Positions 12,968 to 25,364 are shown, numbered from the stretch's first letter. The stretch: DNA of 64,000 nt from Saururus chinensis (GCA_035235625.1 CP141140.1:4201330-4265329), one strand, 5' to 3'. The notes: generated by a model from the sequence alone, not told the origin. Translations and numbers: made by a program.

Positions 12968-15900
12968 ATGGCGGGAAGGGATTGCGTCAAGCGCCTTCAA
13001 AAGGAATATAGGGCACTCTGTAAGGTATGTATAGTTGAAACTGGAGCTTCCAGGTGGAAAACCGATGCAATAAGTGCATTGCAATTATGTCTGATCATCC
13101 TGAACTGTTAGTTATGTTTATTAGCATTTGGGAGTAGTCTACTTATCTTTTAACTTCTTGTGCTTGGGTTTTTCCCTCTAATTTACTTTTTCCTTTGTAC
13201 AACTACAGGAGCCAGTTTCCAATGTTGTGGCTCGTCCTTCACCAAATGATATTTTAGAATGGCGTGAGTACACTTTAATCTCTCTTGTCAACAGATGATT
13301 GATAGAAAATCAAAATTATGAGAAAGAATTATCTTTTAGAATCAAAGACATATTTTATAAAAGTATGTATGTTGCTCTCTCTGAAACGTGGAAAGATTGT
13401 GATGTAGATTTTTTACATTCTTCCTCTAGCAGTGGTCAGTAATTGCCTTTGAGAAGTGAGAATATTATTGGAATGAAAAAATTGAATGCTTTGTTCAGAA
13501 AATAGTCCTAGATCTTGGCTAGTTCAATGTGGATTTTTGGAGACAGAAATTACTTTAAATGATGATTTTTCCTAGCTTTTATGCCTTAGAAGGTACTTCT
13601 GTTTTGAGTGAAGTTGTCGCCTTTTTTGTGTTTTTTTGCTGATTTTTTAAATGTTTCTCCATTTAAATTCTCACGTAGAATTCTACTGGTAGCTTTGGAC
13701 TCCTCTATAGGTTCTTGCTCTATTTTCTTGAAATTGGATCTAGAAATGGGTTACTAATCTTGAATGGCGATGGTGGAGTAGACTTTTTACTGGATTCTCA
13801 AAATTGTGGATTTATTAGTGTTTTTGCATTGTATTGAAATTTTAAATTGTTGATTTTTTTTTTAATCTCTATATTGCAGATTATGTTCTTGAGGGAAGTG
13901 AAGGGACACCTTTTTCTGGTAAGCCTAATTGTATATGGTTTTTTGGGTTTAGTTGCTATTTGTGTCTGATGTTAGCTCGCCTGTCTTTTGGAGGTCAAGC
14001 ACATCCTTGATGGTGTTGCCCTTTATTATTATTTTTACTGAAATTAGTCTGAGACTGTATTAAAGAGTTAATTTAGAGTTGGCATTGTTGATAATGCTTC
14101 AAATGTGGAGCGAAATTGCCTAAAATATGCACTTATGACAAATGGACAGTCAGTTATGCAGTGATCAAACATTATAATAGAGATACACATCTCAAGTTAG
14201 TAATGTTCACCAACTTGATAATTTAAAATATATGATTTTTTTTTTAAAAATGTAAACTTCAAAGAAGTAAAGAGACACAAAGCTCTTTTATTGACACTAG
14301 TTTCTTTAAATATTCAAGTAAATATAACATCTTCAGCAAAAAGAAGTAAATATAACGTGGATTACTATTACAAAAGTTAACTTTTCATGGATTAATTATT
14401 ATAAGAGAAAGTTCATATTTAAAGGAGGTGCAATAATTAAAGCTATGGCCAAAAGTTTTTCAAGGCAATGAAGTAAAAGTAAATTGAAAAAAATCTTGTT
14501 ACATATCCATCAAAATTTATGAATACAGTGAAATAACTTGTACGCTTTCTGGTTTTGCATCTGATTTTAGGGCTTGAATAGCACACACAATAAATTTTTG
14601 AGGAATGAAATTAAAAGGAAACTTGACTGAAAGCATTAATCTGAATCTCTAGAATTTCATTGTATTCGACACTACAAATCTGGTTTACCTTTGTGGCCCC
14701 TATGTCCTACTGACTGCAGCCTCCTCCTTTGTCACATCTTCATGTGTGACTGCTAAATGTAAACTAACGAGAGCAGTGACTGTAGGCTCACTTTTCTTAG
14801 ATCAATGAGCCATTTTAGTGTCTTAGCTGTTGGAAAAGGTATTGGTTTTGCTGGGAAGTAAGATTTTTCTTTTGAATTTTTTCCAAACTTATTTGCTGTA
14901 AAAATGGGAAATGTCATTGACAAGCTTAATTAGTGTTAGAAGAAGATTCAAAACGGATGGCTTTTTTGTCTGTTTGAACAGTGTGGTTGGTTACCATGTT
15001 GAATTGACAGTTTTTTACTTGGCAATAACTGCAAACAGAGCTGTCAAGGTGGCACCCAGTTTAACCATGTCTTACTGTCCAATCTTCTCTGACCAAATGT
15101 TTGTTTTAAACTGGAAAACAATTCTATCTTGGTTAGATTAGATTTTGGATTCTGATGTAACCAGATCATGGAACTAGCTTCCATACTGCTTTCCGAAGAA
15201 AGTAGCTTTATTGGTTTGGCAATTATTATGGATTTTAAACATTGGTTAACATTGTTAAGTATGTATAGGAGACCTTTAGTTTATGTTTGAGTGTTTTCAT
15301 TGTTGTAGGTAAGTTTCAGTTTGACATTTAGTTTTTATTACATTTCTGTGACCAATTTTTCAATTGTTTAGTTAGACAGTGTTAAAGTGATTTTGTCCTT
15401 TTATCTTGTCTAGGTGGATTTTACTATGGGAAAATCAAATTTCCTCCCGAGTATCCATACAAACCTCCTAGCATCAGGTAATGTCTTTTGTTGCCACGAG
15501 TACTTGTCCTAACTTAGGTTCTTTTGCAAGTGTTATATCCTGATTTGGCTATACTGTGGCATAGCATGATCACTCCCAATGGTCGATTCGCACCACAGAA
15601 AAAGATTTGCTTATCTATGAGTGATTGTAAGTATTTCTTCAACGTGAGCTCAATATACATATTTCCTTCTGCAAATTTTGTTAAACAAATTACATGTACA
15701 TTTACAGATCATCCAGAGACCTGGAACCCAATGTGGTCTGTTTCAAGGTATGGAGTAGCACATTTTAGTTTTAGACAGATTTTTTTTTTTTTTTGTGGTT
15801 GTAATGAATATATCGATCATAATTAATTAACTTGCTTATGATTGATGGATGCAGCATTCTCACTGGACTTCTGTCTTTCATGGTAACTATTCGTTACTTA

Positions 15901-16703
15901 TTTCTGCCTACTTATCACATATCTTATCAGTTAGAGTGGACAAGTTTAGGTCTGATTTCAGGACATTTTGTTGTTCAGATTATTTTAGGACCAAGACATT
16001 AATGTCTATAGAGATGTATTATCTAGTCAATCCTGTCTGTCCTTGTTGGAGCCCTCAAATTATTACCACATTTTACTCATATCTACAGTCTTGCGAATGT
16101 CCCTTCTGTTATTGTTGGCACAGATGGACAACAGCCCAACTACAGGAAGTGTTAGTACTACTGCAGATGAGAAGAAACAGCTTGCACGGACGTCGCTCGC
16201 ATACAATTGTAAAAAGTGAGTCCTGAAGTCTACAATATATGGTACTCATATTTTGGTTTTACATTTTTTTTATGTCATCATGCTATAATAAGCCACGGGA
16301 GAGGGGATTATATTAAGAAATTATAGTAGTTTGTGCAAATGGTGACTTTTAGCTTTATAGAGTTTCTTATGTGAATTTTCGTTAAAAAAAGTTTCTAATG
16401 TTATTATTCGTTTTTTAAATGTGCAGCCCAGTTTTCAGAAAGTTGTTTCCAGAATATGTTGAGAAGTACAACAACCAGCAGCAGACAAAAGATCAGCTAG
16501 AAACTCATCAGGCAATGTCAAGAAAAGAAGATTTAAAATCAGATTTTAAGGCAACTGCAGATGGGAATGCTATTAAAGCTGGAGGTAAAGACAGATTTGC
16601 AAAGAATGTGAAGAGGCAGGAGAAGAAGGTCCCGTTGTGGCTGATGCTTTTGTTGATTTCAGTATTTAGCGTTGTGATGGCCCTTCCGCTTCTCCAACTT
16701 TGA
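12968..16703 (+). CDS. UBC34: Tail-anchored ubiquitin-conjugating enzyme E2 (UBC33/34, UBE2J type)
   Basis: Role (family knowledge): ER-membrane E2 that takes ubiquitin from E1 and works in ER-associated degradation. Exons: 12968-13024, 13209-13263, 13880-13918, 15414-15477, 15565-15626, 15708-15747, 15855-15882, 16124-16215, 16427-16703. All junctions are GT-AG and in frame, giving 237 aa, the length I recall for Arabidopsis UBC34. Residues 1-150 form the UBC fold (RLQKEYRALCKEPV, FYYGKIKFPPEYPYKPPSI). The likely catalytic Cys is C87 in KKICLSMSDYHPE, the non-canonical J-type site without the usual HPN context. Residues 150-212 are a charged linker. Residues 214-237 are a hydrophobic tail anchor ending VVMALPLLQL. 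The start is the first ATG of its exon and gives the conserved N-terminus. UBC33 and UBC34 cannot be separated here. Confidence 0.95.
13264..13879 (+). other. UBC34 intron, 0.62 kb
   Basis: Donor GTGAGT at 13264 and acceptor TTGCAG at 13874-13879. T-rich, with nothing recognisable inside. Confidence 0.85.
13919..15413 (+). other. UBC34 intron, 1.5 kb
   Basis: Donor GTAAGC at 13919 and acceptor TAG at 15411-15413. It splits the Gly-Gly of PFSGGFYYG. AT-rich; the reading frame at 14911-15141 is not gene-like. No mobile element could be delimited. Confidence 0.85.
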
Positions 16704-17140
16704 AGAAAAAGATAGAATCGAACAAACCATACAGGCATGTTTTGTGCATTGCATACAGCTCTGTTTAATTGAAATGCTTCTAAATTTATGTGGAAAAGGT
16801 TTCTTGTTAAAAAGAGAAGGAAAGCATGTGTTGGAGCTTGTGCATATTACTTTGGTAACAACTAACCTTGATTTGTATACTACTTTGGTGGCTGAGGCAG
16901 AGGGAGATCAACCGGACTTTGTGTCGTTTGACTCAACTTTAGCCTTTTCTGTTAGGAGGGTGGTATCTTACTCGTCATGTTATTGATATATAACGCTGCT
17001 TTCTTTAATGCATATCGGTTGGACAGGTTTACCTTGTAAAAGAAGTGTGCTGGGTATTTAAACTTTATTACTATAGTTCATTTTGAGGCAATTGCTTTTC
17101 TTTTCTAGATCAGGGGTTCAGCCAGCTAAGCCTTTAGGTC
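16704..17140 (+). other. 3' UTR and downstream flank of the UBC34-type gene
   Basis: Sequence after the UBC34 stop. The 80-codon frame at 16744-16986 has no family signature and starts 41 bases after the stop, so it is most simply 3' UTR. Confidence 0.6.
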
Positions 17141-17144
17141 TATC

Positions 17145-17300
17145 CACAGAAATGTTTTTTTATGCTATCCACACACAATGAGCCAAGAGTATGGGAGTCC
17201 TTTATCTATGAGATTTATCCATGAGATTGACGGCTGACATTAATACGTATATGTTAGCCTATTTTAAATATTAAAGGTTCTCATGCGCAGCTTATGCTTG
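17145..17300. mobile_element. Foldback MITE, family A
   Basis: Contains the family A arm (CAATGAGCCAAGAGTATGGG, then GAGTCCTTTATCTATGAGAT) and the CATTAATACGTATATGTTAGCC core seen in the other dispersed copies. The right arm is degraded. Confidence 0.55.
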
Positions 17301-17329
17301 ATTCATTGTCAGGGGAGAGCTGGAAAATT

Positions 17330-17445
17330 GCTGCCTATCCTACTGGTTAGGGTATTTGGGCTAGGGCATAGACTCCCAGGTGTCGAGACTTGAGTTCCCC
17401 TATCCCCAGTGCTCTGTCCTATATGGTGACTCGTGATATTCTTTT
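17330..17445 (+). mobile_element. Possible tRNA-derived SINE
   Basis: A tRNA-like head: CTACTGGTTAGGGTA resembles an A box and CTTGAGTTCCCC, about 50 bp later, resembles a B box. It is followed by a T-rich 3' end near 17440. No flanking duplication was confirmed. Confidence 0.35.
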
Positions 17446-17689
17446 GTCTAAGCCAAAAAATGTGCTAACCCAATAATGTAGCACACAGCGGGTCCATGGA
17501 AATTGATTTTCAATGACATACATCAGACAAATGAGAACGAAATGGATCTTGGCAATAAATTGAGACGCAGATTATGCGCATTTTGTAGGGCTATGGCCTT
17601 ATCTTATCCAAATTGTCACTATGTGAAGGACTTGAGTTTTGGAAGCCTTTGCCCTCTTGACCTCCTTAGCTAGAAGGAAGCGTTTTTCA

Positions 17690-17830
17690 TGTTCTCTAAC
17701 AATGAGCCTAATGTTTACTGTACATAGGAGCTATTAATATTTAAGATTGATATGTACTAACAATGTGTTAGCATCTTATGTCGTTGATCTTATAGATGAA
17801 GAGCTGTCATAGAAAAATACTTCTTAGTTA
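17690..17830. mobile_element. Foldback MITE, family A
   Basis: The left arm AACAATGAGCCTAATGT...AGGAGCTATTAATATTTAAGAT is mirrored by ATCTTATAGATGAAGAGCTG on the right. The centre is GTACTAACAATGTGTTAGCA. Confidence 0.65.
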
Positions 17831-18427
17831 GTAATGCTTGCCTTAGCCTATAGTTTAATGTTGCAAAAATATACACACGCTTCTTTCTTTTTGCTAAAAA
17901 GTAGCATAATGAGGATCACCAGAAGTAAACTAGGGGATATGCGGGACAGGACTCCCAACTCCGAGGATCTTGATCTTAAGCAGGTGGTATAGGCCTGGCC
18001 TACATATTATGCACATTTCTAATCGAAGAACTTAAGTTGGAATAAGCCCGACGGCGTACTTATTATTCACATTTGATGAGCTTTATTTCCTGACAGTTTA
18101 ATGAGCTAATGCTACTTGCACGATATTGATGACAGTTCGGGTATATTTACTTGGTCAGCATATCGCAGATGTGGCCTTTGATTTTGAAAGGACAGCATTA
18201 CAGATGCCTAATCTTTGCCCGCCTAGCAAAGAAAAGAAAAAATAAATAATAATCGCAGTCCGTGTGTAGGACCGTAATGTCTGAGACCCAGAAAGAATAA
18301 CTGGGCTGGAGATTATAGCTGGGTGTTTCTTCCTATAAAATTCCCTGTGCTTAGTATAGCAGTGGAGTCAACTTCAATAACATCCAGTGACTATAGTCGT
18401 TGTAGATGGGACTGCTACTCTCTAATA

Positions 18428-18563
18428 CTCTTTTTGTCCCAGTCTAATAGTCCTAATTAAAAAACACTATTAACTAAAATTTATTTTGGTTTATCTAATT
18501 GAGACTTTTAAGGTAGTTTGATTGTTTTTTTTAATTAAAACTATTAAGATATGACGGAGGGAG
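18428..18563. mobile_element. Stowaway MITE
   Basis: The left end CTCTTTTTGTCCCAGTCTAA and the right end ATATGACGGAGGGAG are inverted relatives, and each is bordered by TA (18426-18427 and 18564-18565). This is the classic Stowaway/Tc1-mariner MITE arrangement. It is 136 bp and non-coding. Confidence 0.85.
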
Positions 18564-18802
18564 TACTTATAATTTGATGGTTACGTACTGTTTGGCAAAT
18601 TTATTTATTTTCTTTTGTTGTGTGGGGGTTGGGGGGGAAATGATCATCGGTGGACCGTGAGGTTATCGTTCAGGAAGGGCTGGCGAGAAAGACTGATGTA
18701 GAAAGCAACCACCACGTGCAACCGCAACATGTGGTCAATTTTGTCAACATATATCGAAAGGACATTACCGTCCAATTACTAGCACCGACACCCTGTTAAA
18801 TA

Positions 18803-18975
18803 CTCTCTATATTCTATATTACGTAGCTTTTATTGAAGGTTCAAACTTACTTTTATGATAAAGGAAAATGAGTTATGATATTCTTAAAAAGCTTAATTAT
18901 TTAAATTGAATAAAATGAAGTATTAATATAAAATAAATTTTTTATCAAATAAATTTATTAATTTAGGATGGAGAA
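18803..18975. mobile_element. Degraded Stowaway-like MITE
   Basis: Starts CTCTCTATATTCTATATTAC after TA at 18801-18802 and ends near AGGATGGAGAAAG. The interior is an AT-rich inverted repeat (AAAATAAATTTTTTATCAAATAAATTT). The right boundary is approximate. Confidence 0.5.
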
Positions 18976-19232
18976 AGAATGATTATGACTTATGAGGCTC
19001 TCTCGCTACTCGTCCGCTTTAATGAGTTTTGTCTTTTGGGTCCTCTCTCTCTCATAACTTTTTAAAATATTTTAATTTTTTTAAAAAATTAGAATTAAGA
19101 ATGATTTTATTGCCCCTAGTTAAGGACCGTAGGCCCGCACTCGCGGGTCGGGCTTCTGCCCAACCCAACCTGTTGGATAGGCGAACTTACCCTGGCCTTT
19201 AGAGCGTGCAGGCTAGGCCGGACCGTCGATTT

Positions 19233-20006
19233 CGAGCTATGGCCATGGAAATCCGTATCGATATGCATGAGAGTATCAATGACTATGAATACGGGTACAT
19301 GCCGATGATATGCTTGGTAAGCGCCGAAACGGGTATAAACCCTTTTATAAACATAAAAAAATATTATAATTAATAATATATCATTATAATACTTCATTTA
19401 GAGCATAATAAGACCATATAATGACGTATTAACCGATACGTGTATTCTAAAATTAGTTTATTTAGAACCATATACTATTATGTTCTCTGTCCAATATAAA
19501 TTATTGGTCATTCTTTCTTATATTAAGTGCTTTAAAATTAATTTATTTTAAAAATAAATAATATGCTTAATATGAGTCTAAGTTATATGTTTAAATAAAT
19601 GTATATTTGTGGAGCATTATATGTAAAAAAAAATAATTATGTAAATTATATAGACTTATTTGTATTGATCTCATATAACTTTAAAATTATTATTTTTAAT
19701 ATAACTAAAACTTAAATTTTTAAAGAAGTTGGGTTTGAATTGTATTTTTATTTTTAAGGAAAAAATTCAAAATTTTTTTTGAATTTTTTAATTAAAAAAT
19801 ATTTTAAAATAATAAATAATAATTTTTTAATATAGTATCGATACGTATTGGCCGTATCGATATGGTACGGCCTATGCGGCCGGTACGTATCGCTGTATCA
19901 TGTGGGGGGCGTATTGCTCCCCATACCGTATCGGTTTCGACCGATACGGGTACGTATCGACCGATACGGGCCCGTATCGGTCGATACGGCCTTCCATGAC
20001 TATGGC
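19233..20006. mobile_element. TIR DNA element with GC-rich ends and AT-rich core
   Basis: The left end GAGCTATGGCCATGGAA is mirrored by TTCCATGACTATGGCTC ending near 20006. CGTATCGATA-type words occur next to both ends. Between 19340 and 19830 it is very AT-rich, while 19836-19990 is a dense array of CGTATCGG/CCGATACG words. No transposase is present and no convincing target duplication is visible, so the superfamily is unassigned. Confidence 0.5.
19953..19988. repeat. Perfect 36-bp palindrome
   Basis: The arm CGTATCGACCGATACGGG (18 nt) is followed immediately by its exact reverse complement, with no spacer. It lies in the right subterminal region of the element at 19233-20006. Confidence 0.95.
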
Positions 20007-20090
20007 TCACTCCCTTCGGGGCTCTACCACCCTAGCATGCGAGGCCGACCCCTTGGCATGCGAGGCCCTCCCAGCTTTTACGATTACCAT

Positions 20091-20956
20091 TAGGGCTGGC
20101 AAACGAGCCCGGAGCCCGTATGAACAAATATGAATGGGCTGTTATCGGGCTCTGATAAAATAACTCCGGATCGGGCTCCACCGCGGGGGCCGATAAGTCC
20201 TGCTTTTCGATTTTCCTTCTCGCCTCCCAAACCCGAATCCACCTCCTTTGCCCGCCGAGCTCCTCACAATCATTGTCTAGTGCTCCCCTCCTGAATCTTT
20301 CGTTCCTCTGCGGTGGATAGCTTCTCTGGGCGTAAATTATTAGCTCGTGGATGGTCCCAGCTTCCCAGTTACAGGGCGGACGTTGGAGTTGCTAGTTGTG
20401 CAATCTGTAAGATGGATGAAGCCATGGCTGATGAAACAAAGTTTTCCTTAGTCCAGAGTTCCATCACCATCATCGTCTTCCTTAGGTGATGGATCATCAC
20501 CCTTGTCTTGTTTCTTCCAACTATTTTTTTTTCCATTTAGCGTCTCTTCTTCTCTGTCGACAGTGTGGGCGGGAGAGATTGTGGCCGAGCTTGGCTGATT
20601 CCGGGGTTGATTTGTCTAGTTCTCTTCTCGTATTTTGATTTGTTTCAGGTTATGGATTTCAGTTTAGGCCTTGTTCTGGGTGACAGGTATTGCGTGTAGA
20701 TGAGTTTTTTTTCCCTCTTCGTGCTCTGCTGCAAAGTTTTTCCAGTTTGCTTTCAATCGCTAGCAACTTTTGTTTCGTCATTTTGCAACTTCCCATTTTA
20801 ATATATAATGTATTTGTTAGTTATAGCCCGTTAAGAGCTCGAAACCGGTTCATGATCATTTACTTTTAAATAGGCTATGAGTAATTGGGCTTAACGGGCT
20901 CGGACTCTAATTAAACGGGTTTGGGCAGGCCCTACTTGGCCCGATTACCAGCCCTA
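20091..20956. mobile_element. Non-autonomous hAT transposon, 866 bp
   Basis: Terminal inverted repeats are TAGGGCTGGCAAACGAGCC on the left and, on the right, the inverse of TAGGGCTGGTAATCGGGCC. They are flanked by an 8-bp target duplication, ATTACCAT (20083-20090) and ATTGCCAT (20957-20964), 7 of 8 identical. Subterminal CGGGCTC words occur at both ends. The interior has no hAT transposase. The central 20200-20700 is GC-richer and gene-like in composition and may be captured host DNA, source unknown. Confidence 0.9.
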
Positions 20957-21485
20957 ATTGCCATCGAACCCTGCCCCCTGGGGCCGGCCAATCACACCCC
21001 TCAAGTCTGGTAAAAAAAAAATGCGACTTTTACAAGAATTACATGGTGGCTAGTTTGGTATGTTAATAACACAGGACGAAGTTATGAGTACTATTTTATC
21101 TAATAAAAATGTTATATATGGTCGATGCTTCCGTACATAATTCTCGGCCACGACAAGGGGAGGGGGCCCCATGTTTGTACGAGGCTTGGGCACGTGACAA
21201 ATCAAAATGCTAAGGGACCATCGAGTTGAGCTTTCATACTTGTCGCATCCAAATGTGCGGTGGTAGCCTTACTACATTCACAATGCATCCAAGCACCGAT
21301 GGATGATGCACATAATCCCCCACTACGGACAATGCACACGTTGATAATATACAGAGGTGAGGAATCATTTAAAAGAAGATATTGCATTAAATTTGGACCA
21401 ATTTTGATAAGATAAGATCTCCATCTAATAGTTGTGTAGATTTGTGCACTTGGGGTCATCTCGAATTAAATTATTTTTTATGGTC

Positions 21486-21680
21486 TTCTGACAATAAGCC
21501 TAGTGTAAATTACTCATAGAAGATCTTCATCTATGCAATTGACAATGTATATATTAGTATTAATTATATTAAATCAATATTATTGATACTAACATGCTCT
21601 ATTTATATACGTCATCTATCTTAAATATCTAAGAATTTTCATACACTTCCTCTTCTTAAATGATGGATGAGGGCTCAATT
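21486..21680. mobile_element. Foldback MITE, family A
   Basis: The left arm ACAATAAGCCTAGTGTAA with AGATCTTCATCTATG is mirrored by the ACTTCCTCTTC/TAAGAATTTTCA side. The centre carries TTAGTATTAATTATATT and ACTAACATGC. Ends are approximate. Confidence 0.55.
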
Positions 21681-22203
21681 ATTAAAGGAGATGATGCGTA
21701 TTTGGTAACTAGATAAAAAAGGAAAGCTCATGTCCCACTTTATGTCTTGAACTATGGGGTCACTGTAAACACTCGGTCGCCGCCAAAGTCGCGCGTAGGC
21801 CAGAGCATGGCCAGGCCTGCAAACTCATGGCGGGGCGTGGCCCGGTCACCTGTCTGCGACTGTAACACAGCAGTTCTATAAGGCTTTCGATGTCGTTTTT
21901 ATTTGTAACACACAGCAGTTCAAGATGTATCAGGCTTCCGGAGTTTGACCTCCTCGGCCTCATCACCATTAGACTTACTGTGGATTCCGACACAGGCAGG
22001 TCTTTTCCTGAATACCCAGACCAAACCGGCGACCACGTTAGATTCTACCTTCTAGTCTACTAAATCCACAAAGGAGGCCACCAATTCGTTCTCCCCTAAA
22101 AAAAAAATCCGAAATTTATGTTAAGTTCAGCACCAATCGAATTCGCCCCTCAAAAATATCCAGAATTCTTTTTGGAAAAAGAAGAAGGTAGAAAAGTAGT
22201 CTC

Positions 22204-22525
22204 CTACCATGGAGGTGGATTGATCATTCCCCCGAAGAGATCCTATACAACATCATCAATTATTTACCCATCGCAGACCGAATTCGCTTGAACAAGGTTT
22301 GGGCAAGTGTGGCTGCTGAGTGTAACCATCCTCCATCACCAGAACTCCGTGGAGGACTTATCCCAGACACTCACACTACCACCCTGGTCCCTAGTGGTGG
22401 TGACTTCTACTGCCTTTCAGATAAAAGAATCTACAAACTCAACATGGCAAAGGAAGCCCTTGCGAGCTATTGTTGTGGATTCCATGAAGATGAAGGTTGG
22501 TTGATCATGACAGATCTGAGGAGAA
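22204..22525 (+). pseudogene. F-box/DUF295-type protein gene fragment (N-terminal)
   Basis: One open frame reads WIDHSPEEILYNIINYLPIA (22216 onward), then DRIRLNKVWASVAAECNHPP and SPELRGGLIPDTHTT. This is the usual F-box start (ELP-like, D-R-R--VC-SW) followed by the PP---PWL segment that opens plant F-box/DUF295 (KIB-like) proteins. No ATG opens this frame: the nearby ATG at 22209 is in another frame and hits a stop within five codons. After MTDLRR the frame becomes arginine-rich and ends at 22579-22581 with no DUF295 beta-propeller. It is best read as a truncated relic. Role of intact relatives (family knowledge): substrate receptors of SCF ubiquitin ligases. Confidence 0.65.
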
Positions 22526-22850
22526 GAACCGTGCCCCGAAGACGACAACGACAGCGCATGCATAGAATACGAACAAAATGAGAATAAAAAGAAGGTTTCA
22601 TCATTTGTGTGGTCCTCATTATCCTCAAAATCGAAGGAAAAGAGTTCTGCTCTCGAGTCGGTCGCCATGGTTGCCAAGATTTTGTCTCAGTCGTGTGCTA
22701 AGTTTCACCCATTTCTTGAGCTCGTGGCTCGCTATGTGCAAAAAAAGGAAGCAGATGAGGAGGGTTGTTGCCGCCGTTGCTTCTAATTGGAGAAGAGGCT
22801 GAATATAAAATTATTTTAGTGGGGTAAGGAGTGGGGTGGGGACCGTGGGG

Positions 22851-22862
22851 TATATATAAATA
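22851..22862 (+). promoter_or_regulatory. TATA box of the first pectinesterase gene
   Basis: TATATATAAATA lies about 110 bases upstream of the ATG at 22963, leaving room for a leader of about 75-80 bases. A second TATAAA lies at 22885. Confidence 0.5.
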
Positions 22863-22962
22863 AATTTAAATTTTTTTAGAGGTGTATAAAAGCTCTTCTT
22901 CACCACTACTTCAGTACTTCTCCCTCAGCTCTTACCAGTACGTACCTCTCCCCGTGGAAGCA

Positions 22963-25364
22963 ATGTCAAGTTCCGGTGACGTTCACAACCTCAGCCGCAT
23001 TCCCACTTTCACCAAGAAACACAAAAGGCCCCTCCTCATACTCCTTTCCACCCTCCTCCTCTCGGCCGTCATCCTTCTCTCCACTTCTCTCACCAGCAGG
23101 AGCAGCAAACACCACGAAAATGCGCCCCGTATCTCTGCCGCCCACGCCCTCCTTCGTTCCTCCTGCAGCTCCACTCGCTTTCCCGACCTCTGTTTCTCCT
23201 CCATCGCCTCCAAGCCCTCTCTTGCCGCCTCCCTCACCTCCTTCAAGGACGTCATTGCCGCTTCCCTGAACCTGACCGTCGTTTCCGTCGACCACAATTA
23301 TTTCAAAGTCAAAAAATTGTTGAAGAGAATCCTAACACCACGAGGGAAAGTTGCTCTTCACGACTGCCTGGTTAATATTGATGTAACTCTGGACGAGCTC
23401 CGAGCAACTTATCGAAACCTTGAGGCTTACAGCCCATCCATGGATAGCATTTCAGAACACGCGGACTTCTTGAAAATCCTTCTCTCTGCCGCCATGACCA
23501 ACCAGGAGTCGTGCCTCGACGGCTTTTCCCACGACAAAGCCGATAAGAAGGTGAGGCAGCTGCTCCGTAAGGGCTTTAACCACGTATACAGTATGTCCAG
23601 CAACGCTCTAGCCATGGTCTGCAACATAACAGGTGCGGCTGTGGCGAGGGAGATGGAGGAGAAGAAAAAGAAGAACAACTGGGTAAAAGAAAGGAAGTTG
23701 GAGGAGGAAGATGGGTTCCCAAAGTGGCTTTCTGCCGGAGACCGGAGGCTGTTGCAGGGGGTCGTCACGCCAGATGTCACGGTTGCGGCGGACGGCAGCG
23801 GAGATTACTTGACGGTGTCGGCGGCGGTGGCGGCGGCGCCTGAGAGAAGCAGCACGAGGTATGTGATCGGAATCAAAGCGGGAGTGTACAGAGAGAATGT
23901 GGAAGTGGGCAAGACGAAAACCAATCTCATGTTTGTGGGAGATGGTCAGTCGACTACCATTATCACAGCTAACCTGAATGTGATTGACGGAAGCACAACA
24001 TTCAACTCGGCCACAGTGGGTCAGTCTTACTCTTCTAAGTTTTAACACCTTCGTTGTCAAGTCCATTTCAATTTCAGATCATATAATGAATACTGGGTCT
24101 AAACAAAAATTAGCATGAAAGGTAAACATAACTACATTGAATTATAATTGAAGAGTTGGTAAAGAATGGCCTATCTTGAATTTGGGTTTCTATATATCTG
24201 CATCCAGCACTGCTATATTACTCTGTTTTATTTTTCGTGATCTCCACCAGCTGGCTTGGTTGTAAATGGATAACTTAAGATTTGTAGGCAGGTAATTAAT
24301 AAATAGGTAATAGGTAAAATAAGTAGGTAATTTGGGTAATTTTACATGCCCATTTATTATGCAAGTAGGTATGGGTAACTTTTATCTATACCCGTTACAT
24401 GAATCAAATATAAAGACATATTTACATATGATGCCTAGGGATAATGTCTTGCATACGAAATATTTTATATTTTTTATTGTGATACATTATATAAGTTTTT
24501 AAGAAATATATATATAAACGTATAATGCAAACTTAGAATAAAGAAAACAAAAGAGAAATTAGTTAATCCTCTACGTTCTCTCATGTTATGCTTGTTGCAT
24601 AAAGTGTGTACCTTAAAGAAGAAATATAAGTTTTATCTTCGATGAATTGCAATATGAGAGTGAATGGTGAGTGAAGGGATTTTGTGTTGAATGAGTAATG
24701 AAAATTTTGTTTCTTGGCTTTTGATGTCATATTTTTTTATTTTTAAAAATACGTACCTAGTTTATACTTTGTCATAATTGATTAAAAGAGTAAGATTTGT
24801 ACATATAACAAGCTTAGTAATATATTTTGTAGTATTTTGGTATGATTAGAGAGGGATTTTGGAGTAATAAAATTAATTTCAAGTCTTGATCTTTTTTATA
24901 AAAGTTCATACAAGGGGTTAAATTCTTATTATATTATTTTTTGTTTATATGAATAGTAAAGTTTGTGTATATAATATTGTTTATGTCTTTATTGGATTAA
25001 ACTTGTGATAGATTGGATATAATTTTAAAAAATATAAATTAATTTTTAAAATTTAATTTATATTTTTTATTTTTATTTTTTATTTATTAATCGTTTGGTT
25101 ACTTAATGGATAATAAGTAATTAATAAGGTATAAGTAATAAATAGAAAAATAAGTAATGAATAGGGTATGAGTAACAAAAGAGAAAAAATAATGAGTAGA
25201 GTATATGTAAATTTTTTGGAAGCAGTATAAATGTGGGTAAAGTCTGACCCAACCCACACTCTACCCTTTGACACTTTAGGTACTACTACTCTTTATGTGT
25301 GAATTGAGAAACTATATCTTGGGGTAAATGGTTAACAATCCCTCGCAACAAATGTATCCTAGTG

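Noticed and set aside
18000-18420. Additional gene between the UBC34-type gene and the pectinesterase array
   Set aside because: No sustained open frame or splice pattern, and the composition matches the surrounding spacer.
22882-22962. Longer N-terminus for pectinesterase gene 1 from an in-frame upstream codon
   Set aside because: The codon at 22882 is GTG, overlaps a TATAAA motif and adds 27 non-signal-like residues. The ATG at 22963 gives the expected basic-plus-hydrophobic start.
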